A DNA stretch of 64,000 bases from Cytophagaceae bacterium (GTDB lineage: Bacteria > Bacteroidota > Bacteroidia > Cytophagales > Cytophagaceae), in contig JALONH010000015.1 of the NCBI GenBank assembly GCA_025455005.1, positions 1-64,000 of the forward strand. The letters run 5' to 3'. The notes beneath the pieces are model-generated. The model ran no database searches, was not told the origin of the DNA, and saw nothing but the letters and a program-made list of their open reading frames with translations. Position numbers and translations under genes: made by a program. This document shows, in pieces, positions 16,501-26,275 of this stretch. Numbering within the stretch: the first letter of the stretch is position 1; each line of letters opens with the position of its first letter.

Positions 16501-19444
16501 TCGTGGAGCCGGCACATAAATTTCGATCACCAGTAACCGCTCCGGCATTAAGAGCAGGTGTTACCATAATGGTTATAGGTGCGGAAGTAGCCATACATCC
16601 ACCGGATGTAGCCATTCTACGGAATAAAGCAGTTGTCACTAAACCTACCGGAGCATAGGTAGTAGAGGTAACTCCGGATATTGTTGTATAAGAAGTACCA
16701 CCATTGGTAGATTGTTCCCAAGCGTAGGTATAGGATCCAGTTCCACCCGAAGGTAAAGTAGTAGAGGTGATGGTAGTCGGTACTTCTCCTGAACAGATGG
16801 TTTGATTTCCGGCTATACTTCCTGGTGTTAGTACGGGTGTTACCGTTATGGTTAGAACAGCACTTTCTATATTAGAACACGCGCCGGAACTTACCAATCG
16901 TTTAAAATAAGTGGTCGAGGTCAATACTCCGGCATCGTAAGTTGTGCTTGTAGCCCCGCTAATATTTGACCAAGGACCTGTGGAGACCAATGCTTGTTGC
17001 CATTGGTACGTAAAAGTACCTGTTCCGCCTGATGCCGGAGTTGTTTCCGAAAACGGTGTGACATCCGTTCCGGTACAGACTGTTTGATTTGAGGCTATTA
17101 CACCCGGATTAACAGTGGCTGTAACGGTTACCAAGAAGGAAGGGCTTGTGACATTCGAACACGCTCCGGAAGTTACCGATCTTCTAAAATGAGTGGAAGC
17201 AGATAGTGCTCCCGAAGAGTAAGTACTACTGGTAGCGCCACTGATATCGCTGAAGGTAACACCATTAAGTGAGGACTGCCATTGAAAGGAGTAGGTTCCG
17301 TTACCACCACTTGGGGCGCTTAAAGAAGAGAATGCAGTTGGCGTAGATCCTGAACAAATGGTTTGTGCTGATCCTACGGTACCTGCTGTTGTCGTTGGAG
17401 TAATTGTTATAATAACTGCATTCGAGGCTACATTTAAGCATGCACCGGAAGAAGCTAATCGTCGATAATGTGTAGTAACGGTAACAACACCGGGAGCGAA
17501 TGTAGTAGAAGTAGCACCGGATATAGATAACCAAGCGGAACCATCCGGAGACGATTGCCATTGATAAGTTATCCCACCGGAACCGCCGGTTACAGCGCTA
17601 AGTTCTGTTAACGCGGTAGCCGTAGTTCCGAAACATAACGTTTGATTGGATCCAATAGACCCTGAAGTAAGCGTAGGGGTTACGCTTAAGGAAACGGCAC
17701 TTGACGTAACAGAAGTACAAGCATTTGAAACACGAACAGCATACGATCCATTATTGGCCGGTGCGGCGTTGGTAATAGAATACGCAGCGTTTGTAGCACC
17801 GGATATATCCACACCGCCTAAAGTCCATTGGTATCCCGTTGCGTTAGTAGCGCTCACAGAGAATGTTGCTGTTGAGCCTTGGCATACAGTAGATCCAGTA
17901 GGGGGAGTAGTAATGGTAGGAGAAGCACATAATTGATAACGGGAAACCCATCCATCGGTAACCCCTTTTATTGTAAGGTTGGCAGTACCGGCACCCGGAT
18001 CGTAATCACCGGATCCAGCCATTGTTCCTGCAATATGAACTTTTCCGGATGTAGCAAAAGCAATGGTATTTGCCGATTCCGCACTTGTCCCTCCTACTGT
18101 AAATCCAATGGTAGTTGTTCCGGTAGAAGAATATTGAACAACAATACCATCCGAACTACCGGCAGAATTTACAGTAAGGGTATTACCTAAATTTATAGAA
18201 GAGCCCTCCACTTGACCGGTTGCCCAAATCGTATTGGATGCGTCTAAGGTTATTCCAGAGATACGGTCATCACCGGATTGAGCTATTGTTTTATGCCAAG
18301 CATAAGCCCCTGCTGTAGAATAGGAAGCAACAAATCCATCGTTATTACCTAGAGGAGTATAATTGGCCGTAGCGGCTCCCGGATTGAAATCAAAGGCATT
18401 CGCTCCATCGGTTCTAAGATAACCCGACACATACAAATCACCGGATGTTTTGTTGACGGCAATATCCGTACCCCTGTCCTCTAATGCTGTACCTAAGGAA
18501 AAACTCCATTGATGTGCAAAGGAAGAGGAATACTTAGCTACAAATACATCACCCGAACCCGGTGAACCAAATTCGGTTAAGGTATTATCCCCTGCCATAC
18601 CGCTGGCCGGAGAAAAATCGACAGATGTTCCTCTAAAAATACCGGTCACATAGATATTACCGGAGTTATCTGTATCGATTCCGAAACCTTCATCCGAGAA
18701 TGTAGAGCCTATGGAATAAGCAAAATCAGCAATTAAAGTAGCAGTAGAGTATTTAGCTACGAAAACATCTTGAGAGCCGGAAGAAGATAAGTTTATAGCA
18801 GTTCCCTTGCTATTGAAATTAATATTAGAATTTTCTAAAGACCCTGTAATGTAGAAAGAATTCGCATCGGAGGTAATGTCTGACACTTTTCCACAAATAG
18901 CGGCAGGTGAAGAGGATATTCTGAATGAATTAGTTATGCTGGTAACTAAACTATTATCATATTTAATGATTACTATGCCGGGACCACCGATTAAAAAAGT
19001 AGGAGTTGGAGTAGATCCTACTAAATTATTGGTTGATACTAATGTTGGAGTATTGGTTTGTACCGCAATGACTATGTTGCCATTAGGGTCACAGGTAATA
19101 GAAGTGACTTTATCTGAAAGAGTCGAACTGGTGTTTGGACCAATTCGACAAGCCTTTTGAAGTATTCCACTGGAATTATATTTTGCTATAAAACCATCTT
19201 CTCCAAAAGAGGTTAAATTTACTGCAGTTCCTCCTAATGGATTAAAGTCAATATTCGATCCGTTGAAAGAACCTCCTATAAATATATTGTTATTTGCATC
19301 TGTAGCGATGGAATTTACGATTACATTCCCTCCGGATGCGCCCAGGTTATATACTAAATCATTGGTTTGGGAATGAGCTAAAAAAACAAACCCTTGAAGA
19401 AATAGAAAAACGGTTAGTCGAAGTAGTGGTTTCATAGGTTTCAT
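13565..19444 (-). CDS. Giant secreted repeat protein A (SBBP, Ig/PKD-like repeats, T9SS tail)
   Basis: A 1959-residue predicted surface or secreted protein. Order: signal peptide (residues 1-26), about 480 residues of SBBP-type repeats (units like GGSFNGSNIDFNP and DGFIAKYNSSG, probably a beta-propeller), one Ig-like domain, seven repeats of about 92 residues with the cores NQTICSG, YQWQSS, ISGATSTTY and HYRR, and six repeats of about 91 residues with the cores YQWxxN and ISGATNxSY and a Cys pair. A PKD-like domain and a C-terminal type A T9SS sorting domain (about residues 1880-1959, starting VSVYPIPVV and ending YKKIVKE) follow. T9SS removes such tails on export. Repeats of this type occur in Bacteroidota adhesins; the ligand is unknown. 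A second ATG three codons in is an equally possible start. Confidence 0.85.
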   Translation of the reverse strand: MKPMKPLLRLTVFLFLQGFVFLAHSQTNDLVYNLGASGGNVIVNSIATDANNNIFIGGSFNGSNIDFNPLGGTAVNLTSFGEDGFIAKYNSSGILQKACRIGPNTSSTLSDKVTSITCDPNGNIVIAVQTNTPTLVSTNNLVGSTPTPTFLIGGPGIVIIKYDNSLVTSITNSFRISSSPAAICGKVSDITSDANSFYITGSLENSNINFNSKGTAINLSSSGSQDVFVAKYSTATLIADFAYSIGSTFSDEGFGIDTDNSGNIYVTGIFRGTSVDFSPASGMAGDNTLTEFGSPGSGDVFVAKYSSSFAHQWSFSLGTALEDRGTDIAVNKTSGDLYVSGYLRTDGANAFDFNPGAATANYTPLGNNDGFVASYSTAGAYAWHKTIAQSGDDRISGITLDASNTIWATGQVEGSSINLGNTLTVNSAGSSDGIVVQYSSTGTTTIGFTVGGTSAESANTIAFATSGKVHIAGTMAGSGDYDPGAGTANLTIKGVTDGWVSRYQLCASPTITTPPTGSTVCQGSTATFSVSATNATGYQWTLGGVDISGATNAAYSITNAAPANNGSYAVRVSNACTSVTSSAVSLSVTPTLTSGSIGSNQTLCFGTTATALTELSAVTGGSGGITYQWQSSPDGSAWLSISGATSTTFAPGVVTVTTHYRRLASSGACLNVASNAVIITITPTTTAGTVGSAQTICSGSTPTAFSSLSAPSGGNGTYSFQWQSSLNGVTFSDISGATSSTYSSGALSASTHFRRSVTSGACSNVTSPSFLVTVTATVNPGVIASNQTVCTGTDVTPFSETTPASGGTGTFTYQWQQALVSTGPWSNISGATSTTYDAGVLTSTTYFKRLVSSGACSNIESAVLTITVTPVLTPGSIAGNQTICSGEVPTTITSTTLPSGGTGSYTYAWEQSTNGGTSYTTISGVTSTTYAPVGLVTTALFRRMATSGGCMATSAPITIMVTPALNAGAVTGDRNLCAGSTIPTLTESIAPSGGSGSFSYSWEQSFNAGVSYAVISGATQSSYSPGTAGASVLYRRVVSSASCTATSAAVTINVTPTTLAGTISGDESICAGATAASIASTVTASGGNGSFAYQWQSSLNGSSWSAISGATSTTYAPGVLTVTTHYRRLTSSQYCTNIASNVVIKTVTPTLDPGVIGVNQSICSSELPDPLTSVTAPTGGNSIFSYQWETSSNGTVWSTISGATAATYAPALLSSTTHYRRSVSSGACLNQVSNTVIITVTPSVTPTISATATQTTVCSATSITFNASITNGGTTPAYQWLQNNNPISGATNASYSTASYTTGDNFSVRLTSNANCATTATVTSSALTITVTSVVVPSISITPSTSSICQGTSVTFTATPVNGGPTPQYQWRLNGNPIAGATNSSYTSNSIVTSDVFSVVLTSNAPCVQAPGTAISSGVSITVNPLVTPSVVISPGSSTICSNQTLNFTATPTHPGTAPSYQWKKNGIDISGATLSTYSESSVATNDQFSVVMQSNASCTTSSSATSAVSTITVTTAQTPSVTISVPALTNCAGATVVFTATPINGGIPQYQWRINGSNVGSASTASTYSTTTLADGDVVSVVMTTSLTCVTATTDVSNQLPMVVLSIDTPEVTITANQTSVCSGGSVQFSSSTTGGGSAPTYQWFKNNVSIPGATSDSYEAFSIVSNDAFKVELTSSATCKTTATDQSNSITITTTSSTVASVALDVQPGTTAYLGQNVVFTAIPSSGGSTPTYVWRKNSTIIPSATSSLYSTNSLINGDVIQVTMTSSLSCATGSPASTSVTMSIQANPSFSSSISGPGSVTANQQNVTFNVPNQTGMTYQWTVPPGATIISGQGTSSVTIDFGSTGGTVSVIETNPAGQTNVLNLPIGIATSIQLSQLANRVSVYPIPVVSQLTIELQWASSANLQVFTSTGESIDTFVWSDTTIPFTLVFPYASGVYLLRIDTPEGVVYKKIVKE

Positions 19445-19494
19445 AACTATTAATTTTTTAAATTAATATAATAATCCTATGAAACCAAGTTTAC

Positions 19495-22400
19495 CTAAGG
19501 TAAACGTTCCACACGTTCTACCTGCACTTGTTCACCCATACGAATATGGATTAAATAGAGCGCACTAGGAAGTGATTCCATAGGTAATTCTATTTGTTGT
19601 ATATCATTTTGAATAATTTGTTTGGTTGAATATACAATAGTACCTACAGTCGAAATAATGGTTACTTCAACTGTTTTACCCAGTCTATCTTTTATTTCTA
19701 AGGTGGCATTCGAAACCACCGGATTAGGATACACTCGCGCATCGATGGTAGAGGTTAATTGTACACTTGTACAAACACTGGCTGTAACAGTAGCTACATC
19801 GGATAAAGCCGGTGGTGAACATATTCCTGAAACTCTACAAGTATAATCTCCGGCTGTTGCTGCTTGACTATTTGAAATAGTTAAAGATGCTGTTGTGGCT
19901 CCGGAAATGCCACTTCCATTTACCACAGCTACTCCATTTTTAAACCATTGATAGGTTAAATTTTGACCGGATGCCGTCACAGACAAAAAGGTAGGTTGAC
20001 CTATGCATACAGACTGACTAAATGGTTGCACTATTATTTGAGGCGTATTAATGATTAACGCAGCAGCATTTGTATTCAGTACATTTCCACAACTTTCCGT
20101 AACGACACAACGATAACTTCCTTGATTTGCCAAAACAGCGGTAGTCAAGATTAAATTTGCCGATGTCGCTCCACTAATAGCTCCCCCATTAGAAATATTT
20201 ACAAAAGGATTGGAACCGGATTTAAATTGCCATTGAAAAAGCGCTCCACTCCCACTATAGGTAACAGAAAATACAGCCCCTTGATTTAAACAAATATTAG
20301 CATTGATTGGATGTTGTGTAATTGCGCCGGTAGCACCTACAGTCAATACAGCAGTACTAGACGTTGTAGTACCGGTACAGGTTAAAGCCACTTCACAAGT
20401 ATAATTTCCGGCATCACTAAGCGCTATAGACGCAATACTTAATGTATTGGTGGTCGCTCCACTTATGGTTCCGCCATCCGTAAGGGTCACCCCATTTTTC
20501 TTCCAAACATAGATTGCTCCGGTTGGATTCGATATTAATATGGTAAAGCTGCCAGGTTGTCCAACACATGCAGAGAGATTATCCGGTTGATCTGTAATAA
20601 CTGGAGGTGTTGCTAAAGTCAGTACTGCCCCAGTCGAGGTAACAGCCGGACCACAAACACCTGTTACTACACAACTGTAAGTAGCTTCGTCTGTTCCGGA
20701 TAAAGAAGATAATGTAAGGGTAGCTGTCGAACTTCCAGAAACAGACCCTCCATCGCTTAACGTACTGCCATCTTTTAGCCAAGAATAAGTTAACGATGCA
20801 CCATTTGCTGCAACTGAAAAGAGTATAGACGATCCCGGACAGGCACTAGAAGAGGCCGGTTGCGTTGTAATAACTGTTTGAGCATGTGTGGTTAACGTTG
20901 CGGCTGTGGTACTTGTCACACCACAACTACCGGTAATATCGCATACATAAGATCCCGTATTAGCAAGTGTTAGGGAGGTAATTGTTAACGTAGCAGTGGT
21001 GGCACCGGAAACAGACCCGCCATCTACTACTGTTGTCCCATCTTTTTTCCAAACATAACTTAACCCTGTACCAGAGGCAACAACTGTAAGCACAGCATTG
21101 GTTCCTTCACATTGTATTGTTGAAGTAGGTTGTGAAGTAATCGTAATTGAAGTAGTTATGGATAAGATAGCAGCAGAAGAACTTATTGTACCTCCACATG
21201 CACTGGTTACCTCACATACATACGAACCGGCATCCAAAGCAGTGGAGGAACTTACAATTAAGGAAGCAGTAGCAGATCCACTGATAGTCCCACCATCACT
21301 AAGTGCAACCCCATCTTTTTTCCATTGGTACGTAAGGCTTCCGCCTCCTGCTACTACAGTAAAGACAGCATTGGTCCCACTACAAATTGCTTGATTGGAT
21401 GGTTGTGTAAGAATAGAAACACTATTGGAAACGGATAATGCTGCTGCTGAAGAAGACGCAGAAGGCGAACAAGCACCGGAAACGTCACAGGAATAATTTC
21501 CGGCATCTCCGGATACCACACCGGTTATGATTAGCGTTGCGGATGATGTACCGGAAATACTTCCACCATCTGTAAGGTTGACACCATTCTTCTTCCACTG
21601 ATACGAAATGCCCGTGCCGGTTGCCACAACAGTAAAGGATGCAGTAGAGCCACTGCAAACACTTTGATTCGTAGGTTGAGTGGTAATAGAAGGAAGTGTT
21701 TGTATAGTTAAAAGAGCTGCGGCAGAAGTTAATACTCCACTACACGCATTTCCGGTTTCACAAGTATACGTATCGGCATCTGCACTTAGCGCCCCTGTAA
21801 TGGTTAAGGTAGAAGTTGTAGCTCCACTAAATCGTCCACCATTGCTAATATTAACTCCATTTTTCTTCCACTGAAATGTATTACCGGTTCCGGAAACGGT
21901 AACCGTAAAAGCCGCATTGGAACCGGAACAAATAGTAAGATTACTCGGCTGTCCGGTTATCGTTGCCAGCGAACCTACGGATAAAACAGCAGATGTAGAA
22001 GTAACAGGTGGTGTACAAGAGCCGCTAACCACACAATCATAATTACCGGCATCTGCCATGCCGGCAGATGTAATCGATAAGGTAGACGTTGTAACACCAC
22101 TGATAGAACCGCCATTCGAAAGGGCAATACCATTCTTTCTCCATTGATATGTGATGGATGTACCGGTGGCTACTACAGTAAAAGAGACATTCGAAGCAGC
22201 ACAAATGGTTACATCTGTAGGTTGTGTCGTGATTGCAGGTAAGGCATTGACCGTTAATACCCCTACTGATGATGTTAATGAACCGGCACATGCGTTCGAT
22301 ACAATACAACGATAATTACCGGCATCTGCCGACACGATCGATGCTATAGATAAAACAGCCGTAGTAACACCTGAAACGGATCCACCATTAGATAAGTTGA

Positions 22401-25389
22401 CACCATTTTTTTGCCATTGATACGTAATACCACTTCCACTCGTCGTAACCGTAAAGGATGCATTTTGACCGGCACACAAAGTAGCAGATGTGGGTTGTCC
22501 TGTTATGGCTGCTGTTGATCCAACAGTCAATATCGCGACAGCAGAAGTAGCTGCCGGTGTACACGTACCGGATACGATGCATCGGTAATTACCGGCTTCA
22601 GAAACTGAAGCAGCTGTTAAACTAAGCGTTGAAGTGGTTACGCCTGTATAAATGGCATTATTCGATAACGACACTCCATCTTTCTGCCATTGATAAGTTA
22701 AACCGGTACCGGTAGCCACAACTGTGAAACTGGTATTTTGACCGGAACAGATAGAAGCCGAACTTGGTGGTGTCACTATTGTAGGGACGGCATTTACTGT
22801 CAACGTAGCTGTAGCGGAAGTAGCAGTAGGTGCACATGCTCCCGTTACGATACATTGGTATGAAGCAGCATCTGCAGTAGTAATAGAAGTTAAAGTTAAA
22901 GTAGAAGTTGTAGCGCCACTTACATTTCCCCCATTACTTATGTTTACTCCCCCTTTTTGCCATTGATAGGATAAACCGGAACCGCTAGCAGTAACCGAAA
23001 AGGAAACGTTATTGCCACTACAAAGTGTTTGATTGGATGGAGAGGTAGTAATGGTAGGTGCTGCTGTAATGGTAAGAGCCGCTATAGAACTTGTAACAGA
23101 TGGTGTACAGGTACCGGAGACCACACACGTGTAGTTGGCGGCATCACCCGCAACCACCCCTGTAATAGATAAGGATGCTGTCGTAACACCTGAAATAGAA
23201 CCACCATTTGACATGGCCACACCATTTTTTTGCCATTGATAGGTAATTCCGGAACCGGAAGCAACCACCGTAAAGTTTACATTAGCTCCTAAACAAGCCG
23301 CAATGGAAGAAGGGGATGTTGTTATGGATGGAAGACTTGAAATAGAAAGTATCGCCGCATTCGACGTTGCAGACGGTGTACAAGATCCGGTAACGATACA
23401 TGTGAAAGAACCTGCTTCGGCGATTGTGGCTCCGGTAATGTTAAGCGTTGCAGCACTTGTACCCGCATAAACTGCATTATTGGTAATATTCACTCCATTT
23501 CGTTGCCATTGATAGGACAATCCAGTTCCGGAAGCAACTACACCAAAACTTACATTCGCACCACTACATACAGATTGATTGGTTGGATGTGTCGTAATAG
23601 ATGGTGCTGTATTGATGGTAACGGTAGCGGCTGTAGAATTAATTGATCCACAGGCAGACGTAACGACACAACGATAGGACCCATTATTAGCTGAGGATGC
23701 CCCCGCTATCGATAAGGACGCCGTTGTGGCACCTGATACACCTCCCCCATTAGACAAATTTGTTCCATCCTTTTGCCATTGATAACTGATACCGGAACCG
23801 GTGGCCGTGATAGACAAGGCAATGGTGGCTCCCGTACATCCAGTAAAATTAGTTGGTTGCGAAGTGATGCTGGCTCCAGTACATTCAGAATATTTAACGA
23901 TATAACCATCTTCTACACCAAGATTTGTAAGGGATTGAGTGCCTGCACCTGGATCAAAATCTCCACAAGTACTAGAAGCAAAATAACCCGAAAACCATAT
24001 TTCGCCGGATGCTGTGATATCTACTGCAGTACCTACATCATCAGCCGTTCCTCCTAAATTGTATGCCCACGCGTTATCTCCAGTGGATGTATTGTATTTT
24101 GAAATGAAAATATCTTTGGCTCCTACACTACTTAATAATTTGGTCGTGCCACCTCGATTGAATTCTATATTAGATCCATTAAAAATCCCGGTAACATACA
24201 AATTTCCACTACCGTCTCCGGCAACTTTACTAACGGAATCCTTTAATGACCCACCAAGAATTTTTACAAAAATAGGAGCTTGAGTAGATAAGTTGTATTG
24301 GGCAACAAATCCATCCATGTTGTCAACGGTGTTTCGGGTTAGAACGCTTGCTCCACCGCGCATGTCAAAATCTATGGCTAAGTTTGTTCCTTGAACGTAC
24401 CCCCCAACGTTTAACAACCCGGAAGAACCAACATGCAGGGAATTGATATTTTCCTCGTTAACCCCTTCGATAGCTCCATGCCATGTATAAGAACCGGCAG
24501 ATGTATACTTAGCAATGTAGGCATCGCCTGTTCCTTGAGGAACCGATTCTACTGCATTGTTTGTTGCTCCACTTTGATTCATATCTACGGTTCCAAAAAA
24601 TCGGCCGGCGACATAAATATTATCAGAAGCATCAACGGTTAAAGCAGTAGCTTTGTCTGCACCTGCTCCACCTAATAAAAAATTCCATTGTAAAACACCT
24701 GAACCATTAAATTTAACTACAAATCCATCCAATGATCCTGTAACTGTAAGATTAGCTAAGGTAGTTTGAGCCCCACTTGGCATATCTCGTCCATATATAG
24801 TAGAACCGGTATTAACAAAACCGGTAACGTATACATCTCCATTAGAATCTAATTCCATATCAGTAATTTGGTCTTCTCCGACACCTCGATCTCCAAAACC
24901 TCTTACCCAGATCAAACCACCATTGCTATTGTATTTAGCTAAAGCCCCATCTCGCGCAGAAGATGCATTTACATTCAATGCTGAGTTTACATTAAAGAAT
25001 GGTTGGAAATAAGTAGCGGTACTAGCAATATTACATGCCATAAAGACATTACCGGAATTGTCTACTTTTATTTTAATAGCATTTGAAATGGCTGAAGGTG
25101 CACCCGTAGTAATATGATTTAACCAAGCTACTGTGCCGGAAGAATTGATTTTAGCTAAAAAGGTTTGTTCTTTGGTAGAGGAAGAACCTAATCCGGAATT
25201 CGTAGGTGTTGATATCGTATTTCTAGTATTACCTACGATATACGTATTACCGGCAGCATCCGTTTGTATATCAATTACTTTATTGATATGTATGCCCCCG
25301 ATATGTGTTACACTCTGATACGTTTGAGCGTTCCCTGAGCTGATGTACAAAGCAAACAACCCAATCCAAACAAAATTCAATAGCCTCAT
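19495..25389 (-). CDS. Giant secreted repeat protein B (SBBP, 15 Ig-like domains, T9SS tail)
   Basis: A 1964-residue predicted surface or secreted protein, paralogous in design to the gene downstream. It has a signal peptide ending SSGNAQ and about 500 residues of SBBP-type repeats (units such as GNVFMAC, GDVYVTGF and DGYIVKY). Fifteen immunoglobulin-like domains of about 90 residues follow, each with the pattern ITxxP, a Cys, YQWQKNG, SGxTTxxLSI and YxCxV, where the two cysteines would form the Ig disulfide. A C-terminal T9SS sorting domain (VYPNPVV onward, ending VERVERLP) closes the protein. A TTG two codons earlier is rejected in favour of the ATG at 25389. The Ig units are of a different class from those in protein A, although the propeller regions and their junctions (DPGAGT, then LxxxGVxDGxxxxY) match. 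Confidence 0.85.
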   Translation of the reverse strand: MRLLNFVWIGLFALYISSGNAQTYQSVTHIGGIHINKVIDIQTDAAGNTYIVGNTRNTISTPTNSGLGSSSTKEQTFLAKINSSGTVAWLNHITTGAPSAISNAIKIKVDNSGNVFMACNIASTATYFQPFFNVNSALNVNASSARDGALAKYNSNGGLIWVRGFGDRGVGEDQITDMELDSNGDVYVTGFVNTGSTIYGRDMPSGAQTTLANLTVTGSLDGFVVKFNGSGVLQWNFLLGGAGADKATALTVDASDNIYVAGRFFGTVDMNQSGATNNAVESVPQGTGDAYIAKYTSAGSYTWHGAIEGVNEENINSLHVGSSGLLNVGGYVQGTNLAIDFDMRGGASVLTRNTVDNMDGFVAQYNLSTQAPIFVKILGGSLKDSVSKVAGDGSGNLYVTGIFNGSNIEFNRGGTTKLLSSVGAKDIFISKYNTSTGDNAWAYNLGGTADDVGTAVDITASGEIWFSGYFASSTCGDFDPGAGTQSLTNLGVEDGYIVKYSECTGASITSQPTNFTGCTGATIALSITATGSGISYQWQKDGTNLSNGGGVSGATTASLSIAGASSANNGSYRCVVTSACGSINSTAATVTINTAPSITTHPTNQSVCSGANVSFGVVASGTGLSYQWQRNGVNITNNAVYAGTSAATLNITGATIAEAGSFTCIVTGSCTPSATSNAAILSISSLPSITTSPSSIAACLGANVNFTVVASGSGITYQWQKNGVAMSNGGSISGVTTASLSITGVVAGDAANYTCVVSGTCTPSVTSSIAALTITAAPTITTSPSNQTLCSGNNVSFSVTASGSGLSYQWQKGGVNISNGGNVSGATTSTLTLTSITTADAASYQCIVTGACAPTATSATATLTVNAVPTIVTPPSSASICSGQNTSFTVVATGTGLTYQWQKDGVSLSNNAIYTGVTTSTLSLTAASVSEAGNYRCIVSGTCTPAATSAVAILTVGSTAAITGQPTSATLCAGQNASFTVTTSGSGITYQWQKNGVNLSNGGSVSGVTTAVLSIASIVSADAGNYRCIVSNACAGSLTSSVGVLTVNALPAITTQPTDVTICAASNVSFTVVATGTSITYQWRKNGIALSNGGSISGVTTSTLSITSAGMADAGNYDCVVSGSCTPPVTSTSAVLSVGSLATITGQPSNLTICSGSNAAFTVTVSGTGNTFQWKKNGVNISNGGRFSGATTSTLTITGALSADADTYTCETGNACSGVLTSAAALLTIQTLPSITTQPTNQSVCSGSTASFTVVATGTGISYQWKKNGVNLTDGGSISGTSSATLIITGVVSGDAGNYSCDVSGACSPSASSSAAALSVSNSVSILTQPSNQAICSGTNAVFTVVAGGGSLTYQWKKDGVALSDGGTISGSATASLIVSSSTALDAGSYVCEVTSACGGTISSSAAILSITTSITITSQPTSTIQCEGTNAVLTVVASGTGLSYVWKKDGTTVVDGGSVSGATTATLTITSLTLANTGSYVCDITGSCGVTSTTAATLTTHAQTVITTQPASSSACPGSSILFSVAANGASLTYSWLKDGSTLSDGGSVSGSSTATLTLSSLSGTDEATYSCVVTGVCGPAVTSTGAVLTLATPPVITDQPDNLSACVGQPGSFTILISNPTGAIYVWKKNGVTLTDGGTISGATTNTLSIASIALSDAGNYTCEVALTCTGTTTSSTAVLTVGATGAITQHPINANICLNQGAVFSVTYSGSGALFQWQFKSGSNPFVNISNGGAISGATSANLILTTAVLANQGSYRCVVTESCGNVLNTNAAALIINTPQIIVQPFSQSVCIGQPTFLSVTASGQNLTYQWFKNGVAVVNGSGISGATTASLTISNSQAATAGDYTCRVSGICSPPALSDVATVTASVCTSVQLTSTIDARVYPNPVVSNATLEIKDRLGKTVEVTIISTVGTIVYSTKQIIQNDIQQIELPMESLPSALYLIHIRMGEQVQVERVERLP

Positions 25390-25464
25390 GTACAAACAAA
25401 TAGAATATTATACACTAATCTTGTACGCAATTGAATCTTAAAAAGTTACAATTTTTGAATTGAA

Positions 25465-26271
25465 TTACGCTCCTCCGGATAATTCTTTTGCTCTTTTTTC
25501 AGCCTGTTGAAGGGCTTTTTGTATGTTAGGGCCCACTTCAGATTCTATCATGGTATTTAGCGCGGCCTCTGTAGTCCCCCCCTTCGATTTTACCATTGAG
25601 ATGAGCTCGTCAATACTTTGTTTAGAGGAGTTTAATATTTGATAAGCTCCGTGCATAGTTTCTTTCACTAATAACGCTGCTATGTTTTCATCAACTCCCA
25701 TCTTTACTCCCGCTTCTATCATATGTTGAACGATATAATAAAAATAAGCCGGACCACTCCCACTTAATGCCGTAACTGCGTCTAACAACTTTTCATCTTT
25801 TAAAAATATAGATTTACCTGTTGACTCTAACAACATGTCCATGGTACTGATTAAATCGTTTGGTTGACCTTCAGCTATGGTAAAAGCCGATATCCCGTAA
25901 CCGAGTTGTGCCGGTGTATTCGGCATCGCTCGAGCCACTTTTCGATGCAATAACCAATCTTGAATCTGTTGAATGGTTATACCCGCCATGATGGACAAAA
26001 TTACTTGAGACGATTGCAAATATTTTTGTAATGTCTCGGCCATTGCTCTAAAATCTTGTGGTTTTACTGCTAAAACAACAATATCATACGATACAATAGA
26101 AGAATCTATAGTAGAACTGACTTGCGCCACTCCTTCCTGAACCAATTGCAGGCGCTTATCGTCGTGTTTTTCTATTATTAATAGATTTTCAGTACGTACA
26201 ATTTTTCTATTAATAAAGGCTTTGGCATAGGTCAAGCCCATGTTACCTCCGCCTATAATGGCTATTCTCAT
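25465..26271 (-). CDS. proC: Pyrroline-5-carboxylate reductase
   Basis: A 268-residue enzyme for the last step of proline synthesis, NAD(P)H-dependent reduction of pyrroline-5-carboxylate. It has the N-terminal Rossmann motif IIGGGNMG and the C-terminal GSGPAYFYYI and KGGTTEAALN signatures. It is the last gene of the guaA - binding protein - hemL - proC unit, 4 bp after hemL. Only a weak hairpin is visible before the giant gene B. Confidence 0.95.
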   Translation of the reverse strand: MRIAIIGGGNMGLTYAKAFINRKIVRTENLLIIEKHDDKRLQLVQEGVAQVSSTIDSSIVSYDIVVLAVKPQDFRAMAETLQKYLQSSQVILSIMAGITIQQIQDWLLHRKVARAMPNTPAQLGYGISAFTIAEGQPNDLISTMDMLLESTGKSIFLKDEKLLDAVTALSGSGPAYFYYIVQHMIEAGVKMGVDENIAALLVKETMHGAYQILNSSKQSIDELISMVKSKGGTTEAALNTMIESEVGPNIQKALQQAEKRAKELSGGA

Positions 26272-26275
26272 AATA

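Noticed and set aside
13565-25389. Many long frames on the opposite strand of the two giant genes
   Set aside because: They arise from the repeated, low-complexity codon pattern of the Ig units and lack starts, family motifs or consistent composition.
13565-25389. Periodic DNA repeats as a possible CRISPR array
   Set aside because: The period is about 270 bp, the units are divergent and lie in an open reading frame, and there are no cas genes.
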